Origin: Candidatus Heimdallarchaeota archaeon
GTDB lineage: Archaea; Asgardarchaeota; Heimdallarchaeia; Heimdallarchaeales; Heimdallarchaeaceae
Direction of reading: 5' to 3'
Assembly: GCA_030611665.1 (NCBI GenBank)
Contig: JAUWPI010000009.1
Span: 1-32,837 of the forward strand
Length of the DNA stretch: 32,837 bases
The notes below the pieces were generated by a model, which made no database searches, was not told the origin of the DNA, and saw nothing but the letters and a program-made list of their open reading frames with translations. Shown here piece after piece: positions 7,558 through 15,004 of this stretch. Made by a program: the position numbers and the translations under genes. The number at the start of each line of letters is the position of its first letter. Position 1 is the first letter of the stretch.

Positions 7558-8490
7558 TTATTTAGATTTCCACTGTTTCTCCAATTCAATAATTTCGTCA
7601 GGTACAATAGTTTGCAACCTTTGTGGTGCGACTTCAAATGATACGTTTGTTGCTCCATAGCTCAGAATTTCTCCTTCTAGTTCAATAGGTAAAGGTTTAG
7701 CCATCTCCAATGAAACTTTCTTAGCTCGAAGATAATACACACCATCATATCCTAGATGTTTTCCAGGTTTTAATAAATTTAGAAGTTTAATCTGTTTCAG
7801 TTTCCCAATATCTCGTCCATAAAGGACAGCGAAGTCTCCCATGAAATGATAATTATCCGGAAGGATGTTGAAACCACTACCAAATCTACTACCTGAACCA
7901 ACAGCAATAATCACTAATCCTACATCCTTAATTACTTCATCATCGATTGTAATCGTTGATTTAACAAGCCTATATTGAAGAAGTTTTTTGAATGCTAAAT
8001 AATAGTATTTTACATATCCTCTAAGCCACTTTGCTTCAGTGAAGGAAGCAACTGATACTGTTGCTCCTACACCTGTATCGGCAATGTTTACAAAATACCT
8101 TTTTTCACCATTAGTTTCTGCAATTCCAACAGTTACTCCAATTGTTTTACCAGCTTCAAGAATATCTATACTTCTTTTGAAATCTTCATCAAATTCTAAA
8201 ATTGAAGCAAAATCGTTTCCATTTCCAAGAGGGATGAGACCTAATTTCGTATCAGTACCATACAGTCCATTGGCAACTTCGTTCACCGTACCATCCCCAC
8301 CTACAGCTACTACAACATCGAAATCTTTTTCCATTTCTTTTACAATTTCTATTGCATGACCTTGATATTGAGTATATATCGACTTATGATCTAGTCCTCT
8401 TTTTAATATCTCTTCTTCAACCTTTGGCCACACTTTTCCAATTCCACCATTGCGAGCGGTTGGATTTATTACGAACAAATAAGTTGTCAT
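7558..8490 (-). CDS. Diacylglycerol kinase-family lipid kinase
   Basis: A 310-residue enzyme of the DAGK catalytic family (YegS/DgkB/BmrU group), which phosphorylates diacylglycerol-like or other lipid alcohols with ATP. The N-terminus has FVINPTARNGGIGK, followed by the nucleotide-binding VVAVGGDGTVNEVANGL near residue 60 and PLGNGNDFAS near 88. The C-terminal beta-sandwich half includes DGVYYLRAKKVSLE and LPIELEGE, typical of the family. No membrane segment is visible. A TATTTAAATAAAAG box near 8510-8523 is about 27 nt before the ATG. In archaea the substrate may be an archaeol precursor or a polyprenol; the sequence does not decide. Confidence 0.87.
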   Translation of the reverse strand: MTTYLFVINPTARNGGIGKVWPKVEEEILKRGLDHKSIYTQYQGHAIEIVKEMEKDFDVVVAVGGDGTVNEVANGLYGTDTKLGLIPLGNGNDFASILEFDEDFKRSIDILEAGKTIGVTVGIAETNGEKRYFVNIADTGVGATVSVASFTEAKWLRGYVKYYYLAFKKLLQYRLVKSTITIDDEVIKDVGLVIIAVGSGSRFGSGFNILPDNYHFMGDFAVLYGRDIGKLKQIKLLNLLKPGKHLGYDGVYYLRAKKVSLEMAKPLPIELEGEILSYGATNVSFEVAPQRLQTIVPDEIIELEKQWKSK

Positions 8491-8543
8491 AATTATAGGA
8501 AACTTGTGCTTTTATTTAAATATTCATGCGAAATATAAGGAAC

Positions 8544-8632
8544 TGGAGCCTCAGAGGGGATTTGAACCCCTGCCCTGTGACTTTCTCGATAGTTTACGAG
8601 ATCACAGCTCTGGCCAACTGAGCTACCGAGGC
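8544..8632 (-). tRNA. tRNA-Thr (anticodon CGT) with 12-nt intron
   Basis: On the minus strand the acceptor GCCTCGG pairs with CTGAGGC, followed by the D arm GCTC/GAGC, anticodon stem GTGAT/GTCAC, a 5-nt variable loop and T arm AGGGG/CCCCT around TTCAAAT. The anticodon loop is enlarged by 12 nt. Removing 8583-8594 restores the loop CTCGTAA with anticodon CGT (threonine). A bulge-helix-bulge-like fold supports the cut: CTCG pairs with CGAG, flanked by TAA and AAA. The discriminator is T and CCA is encoded at 8544-8546. G1-C72, C2-G71 and U73 fit archaeal tRNA-Thr identity. Confidence 0.93.
8583..8594 (-). other. tRNA intron at canonical position 37/38
   Basis: Twelve bases inserted after tRNA position 37. 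Intron bases CGAG pair with exon bases CTCG that include the first two anticodon bases, giving a four-pair central helix with a three-base segment on each side. There is no inner intron helix, so this is a relaxed splice motif closed by a short loop. Confidence 0.8.
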
Positions 8633-8755
8633 ATTGTTTATCCATTTCTTTTGATAGATTTAAAGATTTTATGTCTAGGTTTATTATATTATGATAGATA
8701 GAAAAATAATTTCATATAAAATGAAAAAAAAAGACGAATTTTCATTAATTTCTTA

Positions 8756-9421
8756 CTATTCCATAGGAAAGGCAGCATAACCCCTGAATTCTATCCAATC
8801 TCTGAGTTTTTCTTCAATAATCTCTTGTATTGCATCTTGATCTAAATCTTTTGCCATGTTTTCATCAGTTGTTAGCATTGCCATGATATAACGTTCTCCA
8901 CTGAATTTCAAATCACGAAGTATGAAAATCTCATTAACATTATCTTCTAGAGTATAACGTCTTATCCTTAGAAAAGGCTCTCTTATATCAACAATTGATT
9001 CGATTGCATCATAATAAGCATTATGAGCCAAATCTTCTAGCTCTTCTTCTTTTGCAAATCTAGCAAAACATATATTGCTTCTGAAATCGTACAATCCAAA
9101 GAAATCAGCATCTAATCCCTCAGCAACACTTGTTGTGGCTTCCTTTACTCCATCCTGTATTAAGGAAATTCCTCTAAATATATGTGAGAATGCACCAAGA
9201 ATGGATGAACGAATTCTAACACTGGTTCTAAAGAAATCTTTTGCAGGATTAAAGAAAGGACATTTATCAGTCATATATTCAATAATGGAATTGAAAACCT
9301 CTGCGCTTTTTTCGTCAATCTCATATTCAGGATCCGATTTGTGGAAGAAAATTTTCCAAGGAACTTTAATTTTAAGATTGTTAGCTACACTAATAATCTG
9401 TTTTAAATATTCAAAACTTTC
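8756..9421 (-). CDS. Arf-like GTPase, 3' part after an in-frame stop
   Basis: This stretch continues the upstream GTPase frame exactly after the TAA at 9424-9422. It begins with ESFEYLKQII, which follows directly on the DRF of the 5' part as in Arf-family DRF-E-ES sequences, and carries the guanine-specificity motif FFHKSDPE (HKSD in place of NKxD) at residues 213-216 of the joined protein. After the G domain comes a domain of about 150 residues with alternating strands and helices, including DADFFGLYDF and ERYIMAMLTT; it could be longin- or roadblock-like but is not recognised. Re-initiation at the ATG at 9274 would give a 172-aa fragment without the HKSD motif. The gene ends with tandem stops TAG TAA. 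Confidence 0.75.
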   Translation of the reverse strand, partial: ESFEYLKQIISVANNLKIKVPWKIFFHKSDPEYEIDEKSAEVFNSIIEYMTDKCPFFNPAKDFFRTSVRIRSSILGAFSHIFRGISLIQDGVKEATTSVAEGLDADFFGLYDFRSNICFARFAKEEELEDLAHNAYYDAIESIVDIREPFLRIRRYTLEDNVNEIFILRDLKFSGERYIMAMLTTDENMAKDLDQDAIQEIIEEKLRDWIEFRGYAAFPME

Positions 9422-9979
9422 TTAAAATCTATCTTTAGCTTGTATATCTATCACGTAGATTATAGTATCAGTTCCAACAAAATATTGCTGTGGATTTTCT
9501 AAATAATCTTCACGGTAAATACTTTGCCCTCCTAATTCATGGAGATGTACATCCATCCCAAAAACCTCAATTTTGCTACGAAGAAGACCGCGGGTTGGTG
9601 TTAATCCATTTAATCTCTGGAATAAAGAGGATAATGCCCCCCTATGTTTTAACGCGATTGAAAGAGAAGTTTTCCCAGCGTTGTCAATACCAACCATTAT
9701 TATTTTTGCGCCAGTAGTTACTTTCTCAGATTCCTCAACTAACAGAAGCCTGCTAGCAGCTATCCAACTATTTATTCGCTCTTTCGGGACTTTCTTAGCC
9801 ATTTTGGCGTATTGATCACTCCATTTGGTAGAGAGATTCTCTATTGTATCTAACCCCAATTCTTTCAAGAGTTTAGATTCTTCTTCTGTTATATCTAATA
9901 GAGCTACAACTGGAAAGTTCCTAAGATCTTCTTTATCTTTATATTCATCTTTTAGCAATTTGTCTTTTAGTTCAGACAT
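9422..9979 (-). CDS. Arf-like small GTPase with N-terminal helical domain, 5' part (interrupted)
   Basis: The 185 residues before an in-frame TAA. Residues 1-85 are helical and look like a helix-hairpin-helix unit (LLDITEEESKLLKELGLDTI). The Arf-family G domain then starts: P-loop VGIDNAGKTSL at about 96-106, the switch I threonine in LTPTRGL, and G3 as HELGGQ at 147-152 (Arf: WDxGGQ). The ORF stops at residue 186 just before the G4 motif, so this piece alone lacks guanine specificity and cannot be a complete GTPase. The same frame continues for 221 more codons. One base change from GAA (Glu, expected in Arf proteins here) would explain the stop. It is divergent from the surface-protein gene. 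Confidence 0.85.
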   Translation of the reverse strand: MSELKDKLLKDEYKDKEDLRNFPVVALLDITEEESKLLKELGLDTIENLSTKWSDQYAKMAKKVPKERINSWIAASRLLLVEESEKVTTGAKIIMVGIDNAGKTSLSIALKHRGALSSLFQRLNGLTPTRGLLRSKIEVFGMDVHLHELGGQSIYREDYLENPQQYFVGTDTIIYVIDIQAKDRF

Positions 9980-10142
9980 TTCTCTTCTTCTCCAGAGTTA
10001 GTTAAGGACAGTAATTTATCCTCTTGGATATAGTATTCTATCTGTCAAATAAGTATTTTGTTAACGCTAGTAGAAAGCTAATAAATTTTTTCTTAACATA
10101 AATAAAATTTAAAAAGGCAAAAGCTAGCGCTTACTTAATCCA

Positions 10143-12185
10143 ATGGAGTACTCAAAAATGCGAACACACAAAGTCAAAGGACTTATATTTCTAACTGCAA
10201 TTATATTAGGCTTCGTTCAAACAGGCTTTTTCGGAGCTTCTTTGTCATTTACAAGCCCTAATACTGCATCACAACTTGATCAAACACCCACAGAAGATTT
10301 AATTTTCTTAAACAGCACATCTCCAATTATTGATGGAAACTTAACAAGTTTTGAAGGAGAATGGGAAAATGCAACAGTATTCAATACTGAATTTGGTTTA
10401 GGGAATAAAGCTTTGACAATACGTGTATTGGCAAATGAAACTCACTTGTTTATGGGTATAGATTATGTAAGCTCAATATTCATACCAGTCAATACGACCA
10501 TTCCAATAGATGAGGATTTCAATAACGAAACTCATACTTGGTATGCAATTGTTCTCGACAGAAATTATGACGGTGTTGCAGGCTCAGCGTTAACTCCAGA
10601 TGACGCAATAGTGATAAATTACAGAGCAGAAGGAGCACAGGATGCTTACGTCAATGGTACAGAAATAAACTCTATTGTAATGGATGTAGATGTTACAGGA
10701 ATAGAAAATTCTTATGCAAATGTTAATGTAACCCTCTCTGATTTCGGGGATAGTATTGTTACAATTGAAGTTGTAAAAGAACTTGAATCCAATGATGAAA
10801 TAGGGAACGATATTGACTTACATGCAAGTGAATCAATATTCTTTGCTATGATAGTAGCCGAAAATGCAACTGCAATATACAATCGCACATTATTAGGAGA
10901 GATAGACGCTTTCACACCATGGAAAAAAATTCAATTTGTTACTTTGCATGATTATTTTTCATATGTGGAAGATATATCAGATCTAGACGTGATAATTTAT
11001 ATTTCAGATTCAGAAGCATCAAATTATGATAATCTAAGCAGTATTGCAGTATTCTTACTAAATTATGGTGTGAATGTAACTTATATGTTTGAACATCTTG
11101 AACCTGTGATTGACTATCGGAGTTTATCTGGTGTAGATCTTTTCATCCTTGTTGGATCGCATCCCAATTTAACTGCAGATGAAATAGAAGCAATTGCACT
11201 CTACGTTGCTTCTGGTGGAAGTGTATATATTCTCGCAGATCATGTCAGTAAAAACGGAAACCTGAATCAATTATTGTCTAATTTCGGAATGGAAGTGTAT
11301 AGTTCATACTTATACTCTACAAATATCGCGGTTAATTCTTCTATTGAGATTGGTGTATCCGAAATCGAATCTCTACCATATATGACTGGTACAAATATCT
11401 TTACTGATCAAATTGTAGAAGAAATTTTATTCACTGGAACAGCTATTAACTTCACATCTGCACTTGGGGAAGGCAAATTCTTGTCCCAAGAAGGCGATCT
11501 TTATCCAATCATAAATCTTACTGGAGATTATTACATAGATACTGATGATAACGGTGAGTTCAGTGCAGAAGATATTATACTTAACAATACAATAGTTCAA
11601 GCAGGTCTAGAACTTCAAAGAGGAGGTAGACTTATAGTTACATCCTCTGCTGACCTTCTAAATTCAAGTTACATCGTAGAAAGAGACAACAAAATATTCT
11701 TTTTAAGGCAAATCCAATGGTTGATGAAACTTCAAAATGCAATAAATTTTGATAACTATGTTATTGAAGAAACTAGTATTATAGAAGGTGAATCAATAAG
11801 CGTTAGTATTTCAGCTCTTGGAGATAATGAAACCATTATAACCGACCTTAGAGCCTGGGTAGTTGTACATGAACTAAAATCAGATAAAAACAATGTTACT
11901 CTCACCATGCATGAAGACAATATTAATTTCAACGGAACAATCACTCCTGAGGAAGTGAAGGCTAATTTTGTTGATGTAAGCATCAGGCTGCATCTAAGAG
12001 GTTACGGTTATAATGAAACAGAACTTATTGAAGTGTTTCTGGAAGCAATAGTAGGGAAACCCATCAGTATTGATGTAACTGCAACAATAATATTTGTAGT
12101 TTCAATCGGTTTAGCAGCTTTAGGAGCTTTTGCTGTAAAGAAATATAAAACACCAGAAGTGGAAGAAAAAGAAAAAGAGAAATAA
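10143..12185 (+). CDS. Large secreted/membrane-anchored surface protein
   Basis: A 680-residue protein with an N-terminal signal sequence (hydrophobic LIFLTAIILGFVQTGFFG), one C-terminal membrane helix around 650-668, and a short cytoplasmic tail rich in Lys and Glu. About 22 N-x-S/T sequons suggest a glycosylated cell-surface protein. Residues about 57-250 resemble CBM9/DOMON-like domains (PIIDGNLTSFEGEWENATVF). Residues about 285-420 resemble a DUF4350/glutamine-amidotransferase-like fold (SGVDLFILVGSHPNLTADE, YVASGGSVYILAD) without a visible catalytic triad. An EF-hand-like DTDDNGEFSAED near 465-477 could bind calcium, and the region before the anchor is Ig-like. A TATA box (TTTAAAAAGG near 10110) precedes a leaderless ATG. 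Ligand is unknown. Confidence 0.8.
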   Translation: MEYSKMRTHKVKGLIFLTAIILGFVQTGFFGASLSFTSPNTASQLDQTPTEDLIFLNSTSPIIDGNLTSFEGEWENATVFNTEFGLGNKALTIRVLANETHLFMGIDYVSSIFIPVNTTIPIDEDFNNETHTWYAIVLDRNYDGVAGSALTPDDAIVINYRAEGAQDAYVNGTEINSIVMDVDVTGIENSYANVNVTLSDFGDSIVTIEVVKELESNDEIGNDIDLHASESIFFAMIVAENATAIYNRTLLGEIDAFTPWKKIQFVTLHDYFSYVEDISDLDVIIYISDSEASNYDNLSSIAVFLLNYGVNVTYMFEHLEPVIDYRSLSGVDLFILVGSHPNLTADEIEAIALYVASGGSVYILADHVSKNGNLNQLLSNFGMEVYSSYLYSTNIAVNSSIEIGVSEIESLPYMTGTNIFTDQIVEEILFTGTAINFTSALGEGKFLSQEGDLYPIINLTGDYYIDTDDNGEFSAEDIILNNTIVQAGLELQRGGRLIVTSSADLLNSSYIVERDNKIFFLRQIQWLMKLQNAINFDNYVIEETSIIEGESISVSISALGDNETIITDLRAWVVVHELKSDKNNVTLTMHEDNINFNGTITPEEVKANFVDVSIRLHLRGYGYNETELIEVFLEAIVGKPISIDVTATIIFVVSIGLAALGAFAVKKYKTPEVEEKEKEK

Positions 12186-12189
12186 TCCA

Positions 12190-12209
12190 CTTTTTTATTT
12201 TTATTTTCT
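12190..12209 (+). terminator. T-rich terminator after the surface-protein gene
   Basis: A T-rich run (ACTTTTTTATTTTTATTTTC) starts 5 nt after the stop codon. Archaeal polymerase typically releases at such U-rich tracts without a hairpin, and none is visible here. Confidence 0.5.
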
Positions 12210-12246
12210 AGAAAAACCTAACAAGGTAATTTTCATAAGGGTACCA

Positions 12247-12259
12247 TGATAAGTTATCA
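12247..12259. promoter_or_regulatory. Small inverted repeat, possible operator
   Basis: TGATAA, one base, then TTATCA: a perfect 13-bp palindrome 24 nt before the GTG start of the zinc-ribbon protein and upstream of its SD. It could be a repressor site or a chance AT-rich palindrome; no second copy was noticed. Confidence 0.25.
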
Positions 12260-12283
12260 CAGTAAAATCTCTGGTGGAAAAAA

Positions 12284-12742
12284 GTGCATATAGGCTTTTT
12301 AATAAAAAAACTGACGCTGGAAGAGATAAAATTAAGAATTCTTGATATACCAGAGAAAGATAGAGAGATGTTCCCAAAAGAGGGTGTATTGTTTTTCATT
12401 GAATCATTTGATGAATACTATGGAGGTCATATTACAAAAAATGGAGGTATCACAGGATTAGATGAATGGTTTGAAGGATATCCTGTCAAACAAAACGACA
12501 TAATAATCATATCTAAGTATTCTGAAGGATATTATCTTACACCGTTATCTGAAATTGTAGATCAACAGCAACATTTCAATCTAGAAATGGAGAGAATACT
12601 TTCGCTAGAACCAGGTGATATCTTGTGTCCAAACTGTAGAAACAAATTGGAACATGCGGGATCAGGATCAAGGGAAGATTCATTTATTTTAAAATGTGCA
12701 AGGTGTGGCTTTACTTTAGTAAAAAAAAGTCATTTTGATTAA
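12284..12742 (+). CDS. Uncharacterised protein with C-terminal zinc ribbon
   Basis: A 152-residue protein starting at GTG, with the SD-like TGGTGG at 12272-12277 six bases upstream. The N-terminal ~105 residues are not recognised; they form an alpha/beta region (EGVLFFIESFDEYYGGHITKN and DIIIISKYSEGYYLTP, each part of a longer stretch). The end carries CPNCRNKL near 114 and CARCGF near 138, a four-Cys zinc ribbon. A 6-bp inverted repeat TGATAA-G-TTATCA at 12247-12259 lies upstream of the SD and may be a regulatory site. The following longin gene is 140 nt downstream and probably separate. No function can be offered. Confidence 0.7.
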   Translation: MHIGFLIKKLTLEEIKLRILDIPEKDREMFPKEGVLFFIESFDEYYGGHITKNGGITGLDEWFEGYPVKQNDIIIISKYSEGYYLTPLSEIVDQQQHFNLEMERILSLEPGDILCPNCRNKLEHAGSGSREDSFILKCARCGFTLVKKSHFD

Positions 12743-12882
12743 TTTGTGTGAAAATTTAAGACTCTATTCGAAAAATCTATTCTTTATTCTGAGTGGAAAT
12801 TGGTCGCTTTTTCACTTCGTTGTATATGAGTAAACATATCTATGTATTATGTGCCTTTTTGTGTATATCCTAACTTCTTCAC

Positions 12883-13503
12883 ATGAAACTTATGTTACAT
12901 AACTTATGGATAGCTAAAGATACGGGTGAATGTCTTTTCCATAGAAGGTATGGTAGCATAGAGCAAGATGAGAATTTAATCACGAGTTTTCTGAGTGCCA
13001 TAGAGATTTTTGCTCAGAACATAGATACTGGATGTGATTTTCTTCAAACTTCCAGCTACAAATTCATCTACATAACTGGAGAACAGACTGTTACAGTTGC
13101 ATGTGTAGACAGCAAAGATGATGAAAACATCATTCGTCAGGAGCTTGTAAAGATAGAAAAAGAATTCTATAGTAGGTTTTCGCAAGATTTAAAGGAATGG
13201 AATGGGCGAGTTGAGGGATTTGCCGATTTATCAGATTATGTTGATAATCACTTGAAAAAATACAGTTTTCCCATCAAGGAATTGGCAGATACCAAACTTG
13301 AATTAAACCCAATCGTTACAAAAGAGAATCTAAAGAGCATGTTTAGCCCTCAACAGGAAAAAGTTATTTCTCTCTTAAAATACAAAGGTACCGCAACTCT
13401 TCATGATATTATCAAACTTATGAAACTTTCAGAAACTGACGCTGAAAAAGCAGCAAAAGGACTCTTGTACAATGACATCATAAGACAGATTCCAAGTGCT
13501 TAA
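12883..13503 (+). CDS. Longin-like domain protein with C-terminal winged helix
   Basis: A 206-residue protein. Residues 1-120 have the longin/profilin-like pattern: NLWIAKDTGECLFHRRYG at the start, a helix SFLSAIEIFAQNI, the strands YKFIYITGEQTVTVACVDS, and the long helix IIRQELVKIEKEFYSRF. Such domains form the core of eukaryotic SNARE, adaptor, TRAPP and GTPase-regulator complexes and are enriched in Asgard genomes. Residues about 150-206 form a winged-helix-like unit (SPQQEKVISLLKYKGTATLHDIIK). Joining a trafficking-type module to a DNA-binding-type module is unusual. ATG 12883 or ATG 12889 could be the start; a TATA-like GTATATCC at 12863-12870 favours the second slightly. YjbQ follows after 100 nt. 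Confidence 0.7.
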   Translation: MKLMLHNLWIAKDTGECLFHRRYGSIEQDENLITSFLSAIEIFAQNIDTGCDFLQTSSYKFIYITGEQTVTVACVDSKDDENIIRQELVKIEKEFYSRFSQDLKEWNGRVEGFADLSDYVDNHLKKYSFPIKELADTKLELNPIVTKENLKSMFSPQQEKVISLLKYKGTATLHDIIKLMKLSETDAEKAAKGLLYNDIIRQIPSA

Positions 13504-13514
13504 TATCAAATATC

Positions 13515-13533
13515 AACAATTGTAATTGTTTTT
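13515..13533 (+). terminator. Weak hairpin plus T-run after the longin gene
   Basis: AACAAT, loop TGTA, ATTGTT, followed by TTT, beginning 12 nt after the stop codon. The stem is short and AT-rich, so this is only a possible terminator. Confidence 0.3.
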
Positions 13534-13603
13534 GTGAACCTTCTGATACGTTACTTTATTAAGAGATTTATCTCAAATCTAATAGAAATCATAGGTGATA
13601 AGG

Positions 13604-14017
13604 TTGAAAACGTTTAATGACATTGTAAGATTTGAAACAACCGGAGAGATTGATATTATTGATTTAACAGAAAGATTCAGCAAATGTGTTCAAAATTCTG
13701 GTATTAAAAATGGCATATTATCAGCTAATGTTATAGGATCAACGGGAGCACTAACTGCAATAGAATATGAACACCGCGTATTGGATGATTTCAAGCAAAT
13801 TCTGAACAAACTAGTTCCAAAAGGTGCAGGATACAAGCATGATATTATCGATTCGAATGCTCACTCACATCTACGCGCATCACTAATTGGACCTAGTCTA
13901 ACAATCTCAATTCATGAAGGAAGGATGCAATTAGGAACATGGCAACAACCTGTTTTTGTGTGTTTGGATGTTAGATCTAGATCAAGAAAAGTAGCGCTAA
14001 CTATAATTGGTGAATGA
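13604..14017 (+). CDS. yjbQ: YjbQ/UPF0047 family protein
   Basis: A 137-residue single-domain protein of the widespread YjbQ (UPF0047) family. It has the family blocks ILSANVIGSTGALTAIEYE near residue 40, DSNAHSHLRASLIGPSL near 85, and GRMQLGTWQQPVFVCLDVR near 105; the His-containing H-x-H motif and GTWQ are the most conserved features. Some members were reported to have thiamine-phosphate-synthase-like activity in vitro, but the physiological role is uncertain. TTG 13604 is chosen because AGGTGAT at 13593-13599 lies 4 nt before it; an in-frame GTG at 13595 overlaps that SD and is unlikely. Its stop overlaps the start of the next gene, so the two are translationally coupled. Confidence 0.9.
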   Translation: MKTFNDIVRFETTGEIDIIDLTERFSKCVQNSGIKNGILSANVIGSTGALTAIEYEHRVLDDFKQILNKLVPKGAGYKHDIIDSNAHSHLRASLIGPSLTISIHEGRMQLGTWQQPVFVCLDVRSRSRKVALTIIGE

Positions 14018-14253
14018 GATTGAGCTCAGAATATTATGTGATTAGATGTAGAAAGAAAGAATGTGGGAAGTTTAGCTATTGCAAAGCTAATCAAAAAACC
14101 AAAATGTGCCCTTATTGTGAACATCGAATAATGGTTGAAAAAGCAAGCAAAACAGAAGTTAATTCCGTAATCCATGCTAGGAAGCTTGTTCAAGAGTTTA
14201 ATAAAAAATTAGGAGAGATGACTGAACCCTCGTGGTATAAATCTGATACATGA
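14014..14253 (+). CDS. Small DUF1922-like zinc-ribbon protein
   Basis: A 79-residue protein whose ATG overlaps the YjbQ stop by four bases. The N-terminal half has YYVIRCRKKECGKFSYC and MCPYCEHRIMVEK, a zinc ribbon of the archaeal DUF1922 kind, in which a ribbon reading as an aromatic-rich ligand site is followed by a short helical tail (ARKLVQEFNKKLGEM). Function is unknown. The overlap with yjbQ indicates one transcript and a possible functional link. In the family the first ligand pair is normally CxxC; here it is RCRKKEC, one residue longer. Confidence 0.75.
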   Translation: MRLSSEYYVIRCRKKECGKFSYCKANQKTKMCPYCEHRIMVEKASKTEVNSVIHARKLVQEFNKKLGEMTEPSWYKSDT

Positions 14254-14338
14254 TGTAATAAAATCGTTGTTAGGGTTACATATTTTTTAAAAAGATAGTT
14301 TCACAATATTTTTTTACTCATATTCAAACATATTACTA

Positions 14339-15004
14339 ATGCCTTATTCAAAAGAAACTATAGAATTGTTAAGTGATTCACCTTTCAAACAATTTGTCTT
14401 AATGGAACTAGAAAGAGAAAGATTGTATCAGTCATTCATAGAGATTGATGAATTAGATGAAATTAGCGAAATATGGTTAAGTTTTTCGAAAATTTGTGCA
14501 CAATCACTTGCAGATGTTTCATCAATTGCAAACTTGCTTTATAATCGTTATATCGATGAATGGACAAGAGACAAAACACAAATAGATACTGATGAAAAAC
14601 GTAAAAAATCATTAACTGGAAAAATTGAAGACTTGCAAGAATTTCAAATGGAATCAGCAATATTAATGATCATTTATGCTGAGATAGTAAATACAGGTAT
14701 CTTTGGTTCACCTCCTTCTGGTGATTATTGTATATCCTTTATTGAAGGTTATCGTATTTTGAATAGCATATCACAAACCTACTTTGATTCAGCACACCCA
14801 AGAGCTTCTAGTATAGAAGAACTGATGCTAACAATTCTACTCTTAAATCAAAAACAGCAGGTACTTAATCTTCTTGAAGAATCCCCCTATTTCAAAGAGA
14901 AAATCACTACTTCTCAAGAAAAAGCATCTTATGAATTAGCACAAGCAGAGTTTGATGTTTCTTTTACTGCACAGTTTTTCCAGAAACTACGAAATGATTG
15001 GTAG
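14339..15004 (+). CDS. Large helical protein, 5' part ending at an in-frame TAG
   Basis: The first 221 residues of what reads as one 754-codon gene. All segments are predicted helical (ELMLTILLLNQKQQVLNLL, SYELAQAEFDVSFTAQFFQ), without signal peptide, membrane helix or zinc motif. It is not a family I recognise; helical-repeat scaffolds are the closest look. The frame ends with ...RNDW then TAG at 15002-15004, and continues in the same frame without another stop for 532 codons. Three explanations are open: a recent nonsense mutation, a base error in the assembly, or readthrough of TAG. The ATG at 14339 has a TATA-like TTTTTTAAAAAG about 50 nt upstream. Confidence 0.65.
   Translation: MPYSKETIELLSDSPFKQFVLMELERERLYQSFIEIDELDEISEIWLSFSKICAQSLADVSSIANLLYNRYIDEWTRDKTQIDTDEKRKKSLTGKIEDLQEFQMESAILMIIYAEIVNTGIFGSPPSGDYCISFIEGYRILNSISQTYFDSAHPRASSIEELMLTILLLNQKQQVLNLLEESPYFKEKITTSQEKASYELAQAEFDVSFTAQFFQKLRNDW

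Noticed and set aside
9422..9424. Selenocysteine or pyrrolysine at the GTPase stop
   Set aside because: The codon is TAA, which neither system reads; a mutation or assembly error is simpler.
10143..12185. Active glutamine amidotransferase in the surface protein
   Set aside because: The fold-like region has no visible catalytic Cys-His-Glu triad, so no enzyme function is claimed.
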